Shown here: in pieces, positions 45,642 to 55,390 of the stretch | Layout: every line of letters begins with the position of its first letter | Numbering within the stretch: position 1 is the stretch's first letter | Assembly (NCBI RefSeq): GCF_017811155.1 | Contig: NZ_JACVCV010000017.1 | Location: forward strand, 1-64,000 | DNA from: Lunatimonas salinarum | GTDB taxonomy: Bacteria; Bacteroidota; Bacteroidia; Cytophagales; Cyclobacteriaceae | DNA length: 64,000 nucleotides | Reading direction: 5' to 3' | Translations under genes and position numbers: made by a program | Notes under the pieces: generated by a model | Database searches by the model: none | What the model was told of the DNA's origin: nothing | Seen by the model: only the letters and a program-made list of their open reading frames with translations

Positions 45642-46088
45642 ATGAACGTAACGAAAACGATACAATTTGCAGCAGCGTGCTACTCAATGATTTTCTTACT
45701 TGCTTGTGCGCCAGATGAACCGAAATCCATTTCAGAGGAACCACGATCAGCAGATACGTTGACATTCAAACGATATGGATCTGTGATTAAAGTAAAACCG
45801 GAAAAATTAGCCGAATACAAAGAACTGCATGCAGATCCTTGGCCGGGCGTCCTTGCACAAATTACAAAAAGCAACATCCGCAATTATTCCATCTACTACA
45901 AAGATGGGTACCTCTTTAGCTATTTCGAATACACAGGCAATGATTTCGAAGCAGATATGGCCGAGATGGCCCAAGACTCCGTGACACAGGCCTGGTGGAA
46001 ACTGACGGATCCCTGCCAAGAACCCCTTTCTACCCGCACTGACGGCGAATGGTGGGCCAGTATGGAGGAAGTGTTCCACCACGACTAA
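45642..46088 (+). CDS. L-rhamnose mutarotase family protein with lipoprotein signal
   Basis: A 148-residue protein. Residues 45-148 match the RhaM family (RYGSVIKVKPEKLAEYKELH, IRNYSIYYKDGYLFSYFEYTG, and WWKLTDPCQEPL), which interconverts sugar anomers. Unlike the usual cytoplasmic forms, it has an N-terminal lipoprotein signal ending in FLLAC. The start ATG at 45642 lies 5 bp after the symporter stop; the same frame is open further upstream inside the symporter gene, but that part is not coding. By its neighbours it may act on L-fucose or L-rhamnose. Confidence 0.85.
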   Translation: MNVTKTIQFAAACYSMIFLLACAPDEPKSISEEPRSADTLTFKRYGSVIKVKPEKLAEYKELHADPWPGVLAQITKSNIRNYSIYYKDGYLFSYFEYTGNDFEADMAEMAQDSVTQAWWKLTDPCQEPLSTRTDGEWWASMEEVFHHD

Positions 46089-46130
46089 AAGACACGCATT
46101 TCTACAATCTTAAAAAACGATGTAACGAAA

Positions 46131-47183
46131 ATGGATTTCAATCAAGCTCCGGTACTCCCAAAGAACAAAAAGCCCATTGTAATCATAGGCGCTGGCGGAA
46201 TTGTGGCAGATGCCCATCTCCCGGCGTATCGCAAAGCGGGATTTGAGGTTTTGGGTATTTATGACAGGCTTCCCGAAAAAGCGGGAAAGTTGGCAACCCA
46301 GTATAATATACCGAATGTGTGCACTTCATTGGACGACTTGCTTCGTTTGGGTCTAGAAAACCAATGCGTCTATGATATTGCGCTTCCTGCATCTACTATC
46401 ATTAACGTACTTGAAAAACTACCTCACGGATCCGGCGTGCTGATTCAGAAACCTATGGGGGAAACCATAGGCGAGGCACAGGAAATTTTACAGCTATGCC
46501 GAAAAAATGGGTTGATAGCCGGAATCAATTTTCAGTTGCGCCATGCGCCGTACATCCTGATGGCCAAGCAGCTCATAGACCAAGGGACTATAGGTGATTT
46601 GCACGATATTGATGTGCGGGTAAATACCCTGACTCCTTGGCACCTATGGGATTTTCTGTTTGACATTCCCCGAATGGAAATCCTCTACAACAGCATCCAC
46701 TACATAGACATGATCAGGTATTTTTTGGGCAACCCAAATAGGGTGATGGCAAAGACTACGAAACACCCAAACATGCCTCGGTTGGCCAATACCAGGTCTT
46801 CCATCATATTGGACTACGGAGAATACATCAGAGCAAACATCAATACCAATCATGGCCATGACTTCGGAACCAAGCACCAGGAATCCTTTTTCAAATTTGA
46901 AGGTACCCGTGGTGCAATCAAGATCACCGCAGGGCTCAACTTAAACTATCCAAAGGGTTTGCCCGATGCCTTTGAGTACATTTCTCTTGACGACGATCAG
47001 GGCTGGCAATCCCATCCCTGTAAGGGTTCATGGTTTCCGGATGCCTTTATTGGCCCGATGACCGGGCTCATGTGCAAGCTGGAAGATTCGTCCTTCCAGT
47101 ACATCAACTCAGTAGAAGATGCCATCCACACGATGGTTGTGGTAGAAAAATGCTATCTGTCCAGTGCTGGGAAACTTCCATAA
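46131..47183 (+). CDS. Gfo/Idh/MocA family oxidoreductase
   Basis: A 350-residue NAD(P)-dependent oxidoreductase. The Rossmann segment IVIIGAGGIVADAHLPAYRK lies at residues 18-37, the IQKPMG motif near 106 carries the conserved Lys-Pro, and NFQLRHAPY follows. The C-terminal alpha/beta domain binds the substrate, usually a sugar or sugar acid. No signal peptide is seen, so it acts in the cytoplasm. It lies between the mutarotase-family gene and lutA; a sugar 1-dehydrogenase is a reasonable guess, but the substrate is unknown. Confidence 0.88.
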   Translation: MDFNQAPVLPKNKKPIVIIGAGGIVADAHLPAYRKAGFEVLGIYDRLPEKAGKLATQYNIPNVCTSLDDLLRLGLENQCVYDIALPASTIINVLEKLPHGSGVLIQKPMGETIGEAQEILQLCRKNGLIAGINFQLRHAPYILMAKQLIDQGTIGDLHDIDVRVNTLTPWHLWDFLFDIPRMEILYNSIHYIDMIRYFLGNPNRVMAKTTKHPNMPRLANTRSSIILDYGEYIRANINTNHGHDFGTKHQESFFKFEGTRGAIKITAGLNLNYPKGLPDAFEYISLDDDQGWQSHPCKGSWFPDAFIGPMTGLMCKLEDSSFQYINSVEDAIHTMVVVEKCYLSSAGKLP

Positions 47184-47210
47184 AAAGTATCATCAATTAA
47201 AGCAACCCAT

Positions 47211-47948
47211 TTGAAAGTAGCCCTTTTCATACCGTGTTATATGGACCAATTTTATCCTCAGGTAGCTGTAGCTACTTTGGAGCTTTTGGAAAAATTGGGT
47301 ATCGACGTGTACTACCCTCCGGAGCAAACTTGCTGCGGTCAGCCCATGGCCAATACAGGGTTTGAGGAATACTCAAAAGACACCTATAAGTTGTTTTTAA
47401 AAAACTTCAAAGATTATGATTACGTGGTTTCTCCGTCCGGAAGCTGTGTTTACCATGTTCGAAATCATTTTGACATCATTCCTCAGGACTATCTGGCCAG
47501 GCAGGTTCGAAGCAAAACCTATGAGCTTTGCGATTTTATTTTCAACATACTCGGAAACCCGGAATTGGGGGCAATTTATCCCAAAAAGGTTGGGGTACAT
47601 CACAGCTGCCATGGACTGAGGGGATTGAGATTAGGAACCTGCACGGAGTTGTCAGACATGCCCCGATCGATCGTAGAAGAAATACTACAAAAAGTAAAAG
47701 GGATAGAGCTCGCATCTACTACCAGAAGAGATGAATGCTGCGGCTTTGGGGGGACATTTGCAGTTTTGGAACAAGCCATTTCGGTCAAAATGGGAAAAGA
47801 TAGGATAAACGATTTTTTAGATCACGATGTGGAAGTCATCACCAGTACCGATATGTCCTGCCTGATGCATTTAGAAGGCATTATAAGACGAAATAAGCTA
47901 CCCATAGCAATCAAACACATTGCAGAAATCCTGAATAGCTCATGTTAG
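47211..47948 (+). CDS. lutA: lactate utilization protein LutA, Fe-S oxidoreductase subunit
   Basis: A 245-residue protein with two CCG domains: CCGQPM near residue 42 and HHSCHGLRGL with DECCGFGGTF near 130-180, the cysteine pattern of LutA/YkgE. With LutB and LutC it oxidises L-lactate to pyruvate. It starts at a TTG (the only family-consistent start; no ATG or GTG is near) and its end overlaps lutB by 7 nt. Confidence 0.92.
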   Translation: MKVALFIPCYMDQFYPQVAVATLELLEKLGIDVYYPPEQTCCGQPMANTGFEEYSKDTYKLFLKNFKDYDYVVSPSGSCVYHVRNHFDIIPQDYLARQVRSKTYELCDFIFNILGNPELGAIYPKKVGVHHSCHGLRGLRLGTCTELSDMPRSIVEEILQKVKGIELASTTRRDECCGFGGTFAVLEQAISVKMGKDRINDFLDHDVEVITSTDMSCLMHLEGIIRRNKLPIAIKHIAEILNSSC

Positions 47949-49300
47949 ACCATGCAAAAGCCGCTGAGGCATTTAACCGTGATGAAGCCCATGTCAACTG
48001 GCACGACAAGGCCATTTGGCATCTACGCAAAAACAGGGATAAGGGCGTTCATCCGATTTCCCAATGGCAAGCACTAAGGGATACCGCATCAAACATCAAA
48101 ATGGATGTGCTGAACCACTTGGACAAATATCTCACCCAATTTGAAAAAGCTGCCGAAGCCAACGGAATTCACGTACACTGGGCCGTTGATGCAAGCGAGC
48201 ATAACTTGATTGTCAAAGAAATACTGGAAAGGCACCACGTCAAAAAACTTGTCAAAAGCAAATCCATGTTGACGGAAGAGTGCCATTTGAACCCTTACCT
48301 GGAGGAACACGGATTTGAAATAGTAGATACAGACCTAGGTGAACGTATTATCCAACTAGCCAAGGAAAGTCCAAGCCACATTACCGCTCCCGCGATCCAT
48401 AAAAAGATGGAAGAGGTGGATGTACTTTTTCAACAGACCATGGGTACACCTCCTTCACACGGTAATCCGGAAATCTTAGTGAAAGCAGCGCGTGATGATC
48501 TAAGGAAGCGATTTATGCACGCAGGTGCTGCCATCACCGGGGTAAATTTCGCAATCGCAGAATCAGGTGGTTTTGTAGTCTGCACCAACGAAGGAAATGC
48601 GGATATGGGTGTGCACTTGGCCCCCCTGCACATAGCCTGTATGGGGATTGAAAAATTGATTCCGAAAAACGAACATTTAGGCGTCTTTTTACGGATATTG
48701 GCCAGAAGTGCCAATGGCCAATCCATCACTTCCTATTCCTCCCATTTTTTTAAACCTCGGGAAGGACAGGAAATGCACGTCGTGATCTTGGACAATGGAC
48801 GAGCTGACCAGCTGAAAAGTGATGATTTTAGAAACTCCCTGAAGTGCATACGGTGCGGGGCATGCATGAATACCTGTCCGGTGTACCGCCGTAGTGGTGG
48901 ACACAGCTATGGAAGCACGATTCCCGGACCGATTGGAGCCATTCTGGAACCCAATAAAGACATGGCCAAGTATTCGTCGCTACCCTTCGCTTCTACCCTA
49001 TGCGGGTCCTGCACAGACGTCTGTCCTGTGAAAATAGACATCCATTCACAGCTCTATAAGTGGAGGCAGTTGATCATGAAAAACCACCCCGAAATGGTTA
49101 AAAAAATGGCTATGAAGTCAAATGGGTGGATTTTTAGAAATCCAACATTATACCGGTTCTTCGGCTCTGTAACCAGAAAAATCGCACGAATACTTCCGAC
49201 GTCACTCATACATATCGTCACAAATGCCTGGAGTAGGCACCGAGAGTTGCCAGATATACCCCAACAGAGCTTTAAGGAATGGATAAAGAAATATAGATAA
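47942..49300 (+). CDS. lutB: lactate utilization protein LutB, iron-sulfur subunit
   Basis: A 452-residue protein with the LUD domain in its first 280 residues (containing TEECHLNPYLEEHG and the TNEGNADMG stretch) and two [4Fe-4S] ferredoxin-type motifs, CIRCGACMNTCP near residue 302 and CGSCTDVCP near 357. A basic C-terminal tail follows. It passes electrons from lactate oxidation towards the quinone pool. Its stop codon abuts the lutC start codon. Confidence 0.93.
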   Translation: MLDHAKAAEAFNRDEAHVNWHDKAIWHLRKNRDKGVHPISQWQALRDTASNIKMDVLNHLDKYLTQFEKAAEANGIHVHWAVDASEHNLIVKEILERHHVKKLVKSKSMLTEECHLNPYLEEHGFEIVDTDLGERIIQLAKESPSHITAPAIHKKMEEVDVLFQQTMGTPPSHGNPEILVKAARDDLRKRFMHAGAAITGVNFAIAESGGFVVCTNEGNADMGVHLAPLHIACMGIEKLIPKNEHLGVFLRILARSANGQSITSYSSHFFKPREGQEMHVVILDNGRADQLKSDDFRNSLKCIRCGACMNTCPVYRRSGGHSYGSTIPGPIGAILEPNKDMAKYSSLPFASTLCGSCTDVCPVKIDIHSQLYKWRQLIMKNHPEMVKKMAMKSNGWIFRNPTLYRFFGSVTRKIARILPTSLIHIVTNAWSRHRELPDIPQQSFKEWIKKYR

Positions 49301-49885
49301 ATGACTACTAGTAGGAAGACCATTTTGGATAAAGTTCGGAAGAACAAGCCAAACCTGAATGCCAACATTGACCTCTCCCCATTTCTCGAGGACAACAATC
49401 AGGACGTCGTTCAACGCTTTCGGACAGCCCTCGATGAAAATGGTGGAAAATCGATCATATTGGAAAACGAGGCGGAAATTGGTGAATTAATCAGTCGGGA
49501 AATCAATGGAAACCCCTTTGTCGATTGTGCTGGATTCGCCGATCTCAATGTAAATACAGTAGCTGGTGAATCGCCAAAAAATCTGGCCAAAATAAAAACT
49601 GCGATCGTTAGGGTTGAGCTGGGAGTAGCTGAGAATGGAGCAATATGGCTGGAAGACAAAAATATAAATGGCCTAAGGATACTCCCCTTCATCGTAGAAA
49701 ACGGCATTTTTATTTTGCCAAAAGCGAAAATCGTACCCACCATGCATCATGCTTACCGCATGCTGAACCAGCTCCCAACAGGTTTTGGCACTTTTATAGC
49801 AGGCCCCTCCAAAACGGGAGACATTGAACAACATCTGGTAGTAGGGGCACACGGTCCCCTATCACATCTGGTAATTCTTATTTAG
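49301..49885 (+). CDS. lutC: lactate utilization protein LutC
   Basis: A 194-residue LUD-domain protein, the third subunit of the LutABC lactate oxidase. Phrases of the family include ENGAIWLED near residue 108 and the C-terminal GPSKTGDIEQHLVVGAHGP. It carries no cysteine cluster, as usual. Translation is coupled to lutB (TAA followed directly by ATG). It ends the first part of the locus; the second SusC begins 356 bp downstream. Confidence 0.93.
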   Translation: MTTSRKTILDKVRKNKPNLNANIDLSPFLEDNNQDVVQRFRTALDENGGKSIILENEAEIGELISREINGNPFVDCAGFADLNVNTVAGESPKNLAKIKTAIVRVELGVAENGAIWLEDKNINGLRILPFIVENGIFILPKAKIVPTMHHAYRMLNQLPTGFGTFIAGPSKTGDIEQHLVVGAHGPLSHLVILI

Positions 49886-50241
49886 AATACCCCAACACCG
49901 AATCGCACCCCTCGAACTTTTATGCGTTCTTACATTCAAATTATTGGTGCTTCACTGCATTAAGGCCACTGATTATACCTCATTTTTTTCGAATAACGGA
50001 ATGTATGCAAAAATCCTATCATAATCGGAAATCAAACTAGTAGATACACCGAGCAAAGACCTATAATTTAATACTCTCAATTCCAACAGGATGCGGCTCG
50101 CTATTCTGTAGCGTGATTTTCATCTACCCCCCAAGGTTCTAGCGCTTTCCTGCAGCTGTTAGTCCTTTGGGTAGAATGCCTGCTTTGGATAAAAACTGCT
50201 TTAAAACCATCAAAAAAAGAAATGAATCAAAAAACCAAGCC
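49886..50241. other. intergenic region upstream of the second SusC gene
   Basis: About 356 bp with no gene that I can support. A TAATTTAA box near 50070 is a poor -7 match. The A-rich stretch just before 50242 is typical of a ribosome-binding leader. Confidence 0.55.
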
Positions 50242-53200
50242 ATGAATAGGAGAAAAACAATGATCCTAGGGAAAAAATCAGTTAAGCTGTTCCCTATCAC
50301 AAGTCTAAGAACGAAGATGCTCGCTTTGATCATCCTCTTGGGTCTCACCAAGGCGACTGCCGAGACGTCAACCAACCTTCCACCTGACGAATTTCTGAGA
50401 TATGAATTCGGAATTAACGGGGTTCCCGATTGGGAGTGGCAGGCAGTGTTACCTGTAACGGTCCGGGGTGAAATCGTAGATGAAAACGACATGCCTCTTC
50501 CGGGAGCAAGCATTGTAGAAAAGGGGACTTCCAATGGAACCCAAAGTGACGTAGATGGAAAATTTTCCATCAATGTCAGTGACCAGAACGCTACCCTGGT
50601 GGTCCACTATATAGGATTCGAGTCACAAGAGATTTATGTAGGGAACCGGAGCATCTTTAAGGTAGTAATGATGGAAAACACCGCGGGATTGGAGGAAGTA
50701 GTCGTGCTCGGGTATGGAAATAGGGACAAAAGCACCTTGGCAGGTGCTGTGAAACAAATATCCGGCGAAATACTGGAAGACCGCCCTATAACCAACCTGG
50801 CAAATGGCTTGCAGGGTGCCATAGCCGGTCTCACCATTACCAGGAATAGTGGGCAACCCGGTCAGGAAGGATATGGGCTCAATATTCGGGGACTAACCTC
50901 TATTAATGGTGGAAATTCTCCTTTAATACTCATAGACGGTGTCGAAGGAGATATCAACCAGATCAATCCCAATGACATTGCATCGATAAGTATCTTGAAA
51001 GATGCCGCCGCATCCATATACGGAGCGAGAGCCGCAGGAGGTGTTGTGCTGATCACCTCTAAATCCGGTAAAAATGCACAGGCGCTTAAAGTGACCTATT
51101 CCAATAATATGAGCATCAACACCCCCTCGAATCTGTTGGAGCGCCTTAGCGTAAAGGAGTGGGTAGAAATGGAGTGGGAAGCTAGCGTGAATGCGAATGC
51201 CAACGGTACATTTTTCTATCCTGAGATTGGTAATAACACTATTCAGGATGTTCACAATAAGATAGATGCGGGGGCCGCACCCGAATACCTGGCCGACAAT
51301 GTCAACATTCTAAACTATCAAAATCCTAATTGGGATAATCTCATATTTGGACAAGGCCTCCAGCAACTGCACAATATCAGTATCGCCGGAGGGGGAGAAT
51401 CTTCTAGGTACAATGCATCCTTCGGATATGTGGATACAAAGGGTATTTTCAAGAATGCCCACGACAATGCCCAACGGATCAACATGAGATTAAATTACGG
51501 ATTTGACATCACCGATAGGTTCAAGGTAGACGCCATTATCAGCTATTCAAATTTAAAACGAAATTCTCCAGCCATCGGATCCGGCACGGTCTTGGATCAA
51601 TTGAACAGAATCTACCTTTGGCTACCGGAGCGTACGGAATCCGGACAATACCTGACCCAATGGGGATTTCAAAATCCCAGGCAATTTTTAGACAAAGAGG
51701 TGGGACTTAGCAAATCGCTGGACGAAGAATTTCGCGTCAATATCACAGGCCAATACGAATTATTTGACAACTTCTACCTAAACGGTCAGGTTGCTACCAA
51801 CCGGGCAACGGGGAATAGCAGCTCCTTTACCAACATCATCCCCTTATGGAATTACAATGATACTCCTGCAGGATTCGGAATCAATCGAAACAGTGCCGGA
51901 AGAGGTTTCTGGGAAAACGACTATTTAAACACCACCGGCTATATAACTTATTCCAAAATTTTTGGCAAGCACAACATTGACTTCATGGCAGGTAGCAGCC
52001 ATGAACAAAGTGAGTTTGGCGGGTTTAATGCAAGCGTTTTTGATTTTAGCCAAACAGCTATCACGACATTGGGTCTTGGGGATCCGGATGAAGCGCGAGT
52101 TGGTGAAAACCGAAGCCATTGGGCTATCCGATCGCTTTTTGGGCGAGCTACCTATATATTTGATGGAAAGTATATAGCTGAATTTAACTACAGAAGAGAC
52201 GGAACATCCGTATTTTCACCGGAGAAGAGATGGGGAGACTTTCTAGGTGCCGCCTTTGCCTGGCGCCTTTCAGAGGAAACCTTTATCAACAACCTGGGCA
52301 TTTTCGACAACTTGAAATTACGCTTTAGCCGAGGAGTTACCGGTAACCAAAACCTAAATACGGGAAATTTATACGACTATATTCCGTTGGTTGATATTTA
52401 CAATTTGAATTATCCATTCGGTGCAGGCACCTCGCTGGTGCAAGCTGCCTCGGAGCGGAGGCTTGTCTCATCACAGAGAACTTGGGAAAACCTTGAAACG
52501 ACCAATTTTGGAATTGACTTTGCCCTGTTCAATTCGAAGCTTTCTGGACAGTTTGACCTGTTCACCAAGCGAAATAACGACATGCTACTTGGGGTAAACT
52601 TGCCTGCGGTCCTTGGGGGTAGTGCTCCTGCATTGAACATAGGTTCTTTGGAAACGAGGGGGTTTGAGCTCACCTTAAACTACACCAATACCACCCGATC
52701 TGGATTCACTTATGCCATAACCGGCATGCTAAGCGATGCGCAGAATACCCTGGTCGACTTAGATGGCAGGAATGCAGTAGGCCTTGGTCTAAACGGCATC
52801 CGCGAAGGATATCCATTGAATACTTACTTTGGTTATGTATACGACGGAGTAATGCAAAATGAGGAGGAACTGCAGGCCTACCGCCAACTTGAGGGTGTTC
52901 CTGCTGATTTGCAAGTGGGCGATGCAAGGTACAGAGACTTGAATGGCGACGGCATCATTTCTGTGCTGGATGCAAACGGTGATGATGCGGATATTATATC
53001 CTACGGTGACAATGCCCCAAGGTATTCTTATGGATTCAGAACGGACCTGTCGTTCAAAGGATTTGATTTCAGCGTGTTCTTACAGGGTGTTGCAGAAAGA
53101 ACCATTTTCTATACCGATCAATGGAGGCTACCTTTTGAGCAGCCCTGGTGGCAACCCCTCCGTCGATTTTACAACAATACGTGGTCTCCCGAGCGACCGG

Positions 53201-53499
53201 ACGCCAAGTATCCACGAGTAACCAAAGGTGGACAACGCTATTGGAACTTTCAAACCTCACAAAACACACGCATCAACGGCGCCTACATGCGGGTAAAAAA
53301 CATTACTTTAGGATACACTATACCAAGCCTTGCTTCGGATAAAATCGGAGTAGACAGAATAAGATTGTTTTTCAGCGGGGAGGACTTATTCACCATAGAT
53401 GCGTTAGATGGAGGCTATGACCCCGAAAACACCAACGGAAGCGCTAACTTTTATCCGTTTACCAAAAGATATTCACTCGGTCTAACAGTAGATTTCTAA
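50242..53499 (+). CDS. SusC/RagA family TonB-linked outer membrane transporter (second)
   Basis: A roughly 1085-residue transporter. The carboxypeptidase-regulatory-like domain (VRGEIVDENDMPLPGASIVE) is followed by the TonB box EEVVVLGYG, the plug (LANGLQGAIAGLTITRNSG and LNIRGLTSINGGNSPLILIDG) and a long barrel ending in GLTVDF. The N-terminus before the signal helix (MLALIILLGLTKATAE) is long; I used the ATG at 50242, while 50176, 50260 and 50317 are other options. Its partner SusD starts 17 bp after the stop. It probably brings in the glycan that the GH20 and GH29-like enzymes work on. Confidence 0.9.
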   Translation: MNRRKTMILGKKSVKLFPITSLRTKMLALIILLGLTKATAETSTNLPPDEFLRYEFGINGVPDWEWQAVLPVTVRGEIVDENDMPLPGASIVEKGTSNGTQSDVDGKFSINVSDQNATLVVHYIGFESQEIYVGNRSIFKVVMMENTAGLEEVVVLGYGNRDKSTLAGAVKQISGEILEDRPITNLANGLQGAIAGLTITRNSGQPGQEGYGLNIRGLTSINGGNSPLILIDGVEGDINQINPNDIASISILKDAAASIYGARAAGGVVLITSKSGKNAQALKVTYSNNMSINTPSNLLERLSVKEWVEMEWEASVNANANGTFFYPEIGNNTIQDVHNKIDAGAAPEYLADNVNILNYQNPNWDNLIFGQGLQQLHNISIAGGGESSRYNASFGYVDTKGIFKNAHDNAQRINMRLNYGFDITDRFKVDAIISYSNLKRNSPAIGSGTVLDQLNRIYLWLPERTESGQYLTQWGFQNPRQFLDKEVGLSKSLDEEFRVNITGQYELFDNFYLNGQVATNRATGNSSSFTNIIPLWNYNDTPAGFGINRNSAGRGFWENDYLNTTGYITYSKIFGKHNIDFMAGSSHEQSEFGGFNASVFDFSQTAITTLGLGDPDEARVGENRSHWAIRSLFGRATYIFDGKYIAEFNYRRDGTSVFSPEKRWGDFLGAAFAWRLSEETFINNLGIFDNLKLRFSRGVTGNQNLNTGNLYDYIPLVDIYNLNYPFGAGTSLVQAASERRLVSSQRTWENLETTNFGIDFALFNSKLSGQFDLFTKRNNDMLLGVNLPAVLGGSAPALNIGSLETRGFELTLNYTNTTRSGFTYAITGMLSDAQNTLVDLDGRNAVGLGLNGIREGYPLNTYFGYVYDGVMQNEEELQAYRQLEGVPADLQVGDARYRDLNGDGIISVLDANGDDADIISYGDNAPRYSYGFRTDLSFKGFDFSVFLQGVAERTIFYTDQWRLPFEQPWWQPLRRFYNNTWSPERPDAKYPRVTKGGQRYWNFQTSQNTRINGAYMRVKNITLGYTIPSLASDKIGVDRIRLFFSGEDLFTIDALDGGYDPENTNGSANFYPFTKRYSLGLTVDF

Positions 53500-53516
53500 T
53501 TATATAAAAGAAACCA

Positions 53517-55175
53517 ATGATGAAACGATATACACCAATAGTCGCATTTATTCTTCTTTTGGCAGGATGCACAAAGGATTTAGACCTGGTCCCGCTGGAT
53601 ACCATTTCAGATGGATCTTTTTGGAAGGTCACCAAGGACTTCGAAAATGCGGCCAACGCATTTTACCCAAGTCTCGCAGGACACGCCAACGGCCTCTTAG
53701 ATCAGGATTCGGATATTGCCGTCGGCTACTCTCCTAACCCAATCAGCAATGGCAGTTGGATAGTACCCCAAGGCGATGGCAGCTGGAATGGAAGTTACCA
53801 AATGGTTCGGGCCACCTCCAGGTTGATCGAGAACCAAGAGATTGCATTGGATATTCAGGATGAGACCGCCCGCTATGCGGCTGAAGCCCGGTTTTTCCGT
53901 GCACGCGCCTATTTTAACCTAGTTTCCAGATTTGGAAATGTCCCACTCATCACCGGTGTCATAGACATTGATTCGGAAGAGTTAGATGCCCCTAGGTCAC
54001 CCAGGTCCGAAGTGGTAAACTTTATCCTCTCAGACCTGGACTGGGCCATCGAAAACCTTCCGTTGGAAAGTCAGATTTCGGCCGGCGAAAAAGGCAGGGT
54101 AAGCAGAGGGGCTGCCCTGGCACTGAAATCCAGAGTAGCCCTATTTGAAGGGACATGGGCAAAATACCATAGCACCGGGGATCCAACCCCCTATTTATCA
54201 AGTGCGATTGAAGCCGCCGAAAATATTATCTCTTCAAATGAATACGAGCTGTATACTGCTGATGGACCGCTGGAGAGCTACTATAACCTTTTCTTAGAGG
54301 CCGGCGAAGACAGCCAGGAATCCATACTTGCCCGACGCTTTAATCAAAACCTAAACGTGTTCCACAATACAACTAGGTGGGTTTACTCGGGGATCAATTC
54401 CCCATCCAAACAACTGGTAGATCTGTATCTATGTACCGATGGACTACCTATCGAAATTTCACCGCTATTTGAAGGATATGGGCAAAAAGACGCTGAATTT
54501 CAAAACCGGGATCCAAGATTTTCCAATACGGTATTTATGCCGGGTTCAAGCTTCCATTGGATTGGAAGCGACCTGACGATCAATCCGCCCATCGGCTCCA
54601 GCAATGAAAACTACAGCACGGGGTACATGATGCGAAAATACCTGTCTACCAATCAAACCAGTCAATTGGGCCAGAGTTTTTACAATTTTATGGAATTTCG
54701 ATACGCAGAAGTCCTTCTCAATCTGGCCGAAGCACTTTATGAACGGGATGGAAGCATCTCGGATGCCGATCTTAACAGAACCGTCAACCGTCTGAGAGAC
54801 CGGGTAGGCATCTCCCACCTTACAAATGCACTGGTAAGTAGTCACAACTTGGACATGCTCGAAGAGATTCGAAGAGAAAGAACAGTCGAGTTGGCCTTTG
54901 AAGGGTTTAGATTAAACGATTTAAGGCGGTGGAAAGAGGCAGAAACGCACCTGCCGGTAGATTTGCTGGGGGTAAAATACTTGGGAACCGAGCAAGAATC
55001 CACTCCTCCAAATAATGCATTGACGCCGGGTGTTGATATCATGCTAAACGCAGCGGGGTTTCTAATTGCTGACCCCGGCAATCTACGTCAATGGAGCCAA
55101 CGAAACTACTTGTTTCCGGTTCCGTTAGATCAGATACAGTTGAATCCAAACCTGGAACAAAATCCCGGTTGGTAG
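53517..55175 (+). CDS. SusD/RagB family nutrient-binding outer membrane lipoprotein (second)
   Basis: A 552-residue surface lipoprotein with lipobox LLLAGCTKD (Cys near residue 19). The SusD signatures are present: AEARFFRARAYFNLVSRFG near residue 125, LEEIRRERTVELAFEGFRLNDLRRW near 450, and the terminal YLFPVPLDQIQLNPNLEQNPGW. It pairs with the preceding SusC. ATG 53520 is an equal start. No terminator is evident after it. Confidence 0.93.
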   Translation: MMKRYTPIVAFILLLAGCTKDLDLVPLDTISDGSFWKVTKDFENAANAFYPSLAGHANGLLDQDSDIAVGYSPNPISNGSWIVPQGDGSWNGSYQMVRATSRLIENQEIALDIQDETARYAAEARFFRARAYFNLVSRFGNVPLITGVIDIDSEELDAPRSPRSEVVNFILSDLDWAIENLPLESQISAGEKGRVSRGAALALKSRVALFEGTWAKYHSTGDPTPYLSSAIEAAENIISSNEYELYTADGPLESYYNLFLEAGEDSQESILARRFNQNLNVFHNTTRWVYSGINSPSKQLVDLYLCTDGLPIEISPLFEGYGQKDAEFQNRDPRFSNTVFMPGSSFHWIGSDLTINPPIGSSNENYSTGYMMRKYLSTNQTSQLGQSFYNFMEFRYAEVLLNLAEALYERDGSISDADLNRTVNRLRDRVGISHLTNALVSSHNLDMLEEIRRERTVELAFEGFRLNDLRRWKEAETHLPVDLLGVKYLGTEQESTPPNNALTPGVDIMLNAAGFLIADPGNLRQWSQRNYLFPVPLDQIQLNPNLEQNPGW

Positions 55176-55339
55176 TCGAAAATCCAACAAAAGGCGGCAT
55201 TGCAAACAGGGGGTTGGCCGTTAAAAAAACGCCAAGAGCTCCCAGCGTTGTGGTGTTGCCTTTAACACCCTTATTTGCCTGCTTCAGGTGAAAATCGGAA
55301 TTATTTGACAAACCGTTCCTTTTTAGCTCCCAAAGGCAT

Positions 55340-55347
55340 TACTTTTG
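55340..55347 (+). promoter_or_regulatory. candidate -7 box of the M28 peptidase gene
   Basis: TACTTTTG is an exact TAnnTTTG match, 43 bp before the ATG. The nearest TTTG upstream (55304-55307) is too far for a standard -33 element. Confidence 0.4.
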
Positions 55348-55390
55348 GGTAATCACTAAGGTTTTGTTCCGCAACTAGCCGATATACACC

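Noticed and set aside
46262-46290. Inverted repeat TTCCCG/CGGGAA in the Gfo/Idh/MocA gene
   Set aside because: It is within coding sequence, has short arms and fits chance; it was considered as another copy of the palindromic repeat family.
55176-55300. Possible terminator or structured element after the second SusD gene
   Set aside because: Only scattered short inverted repeats (TTGGC/GCCAA, AAAGGC/GCCTTT) without a T-run were found.
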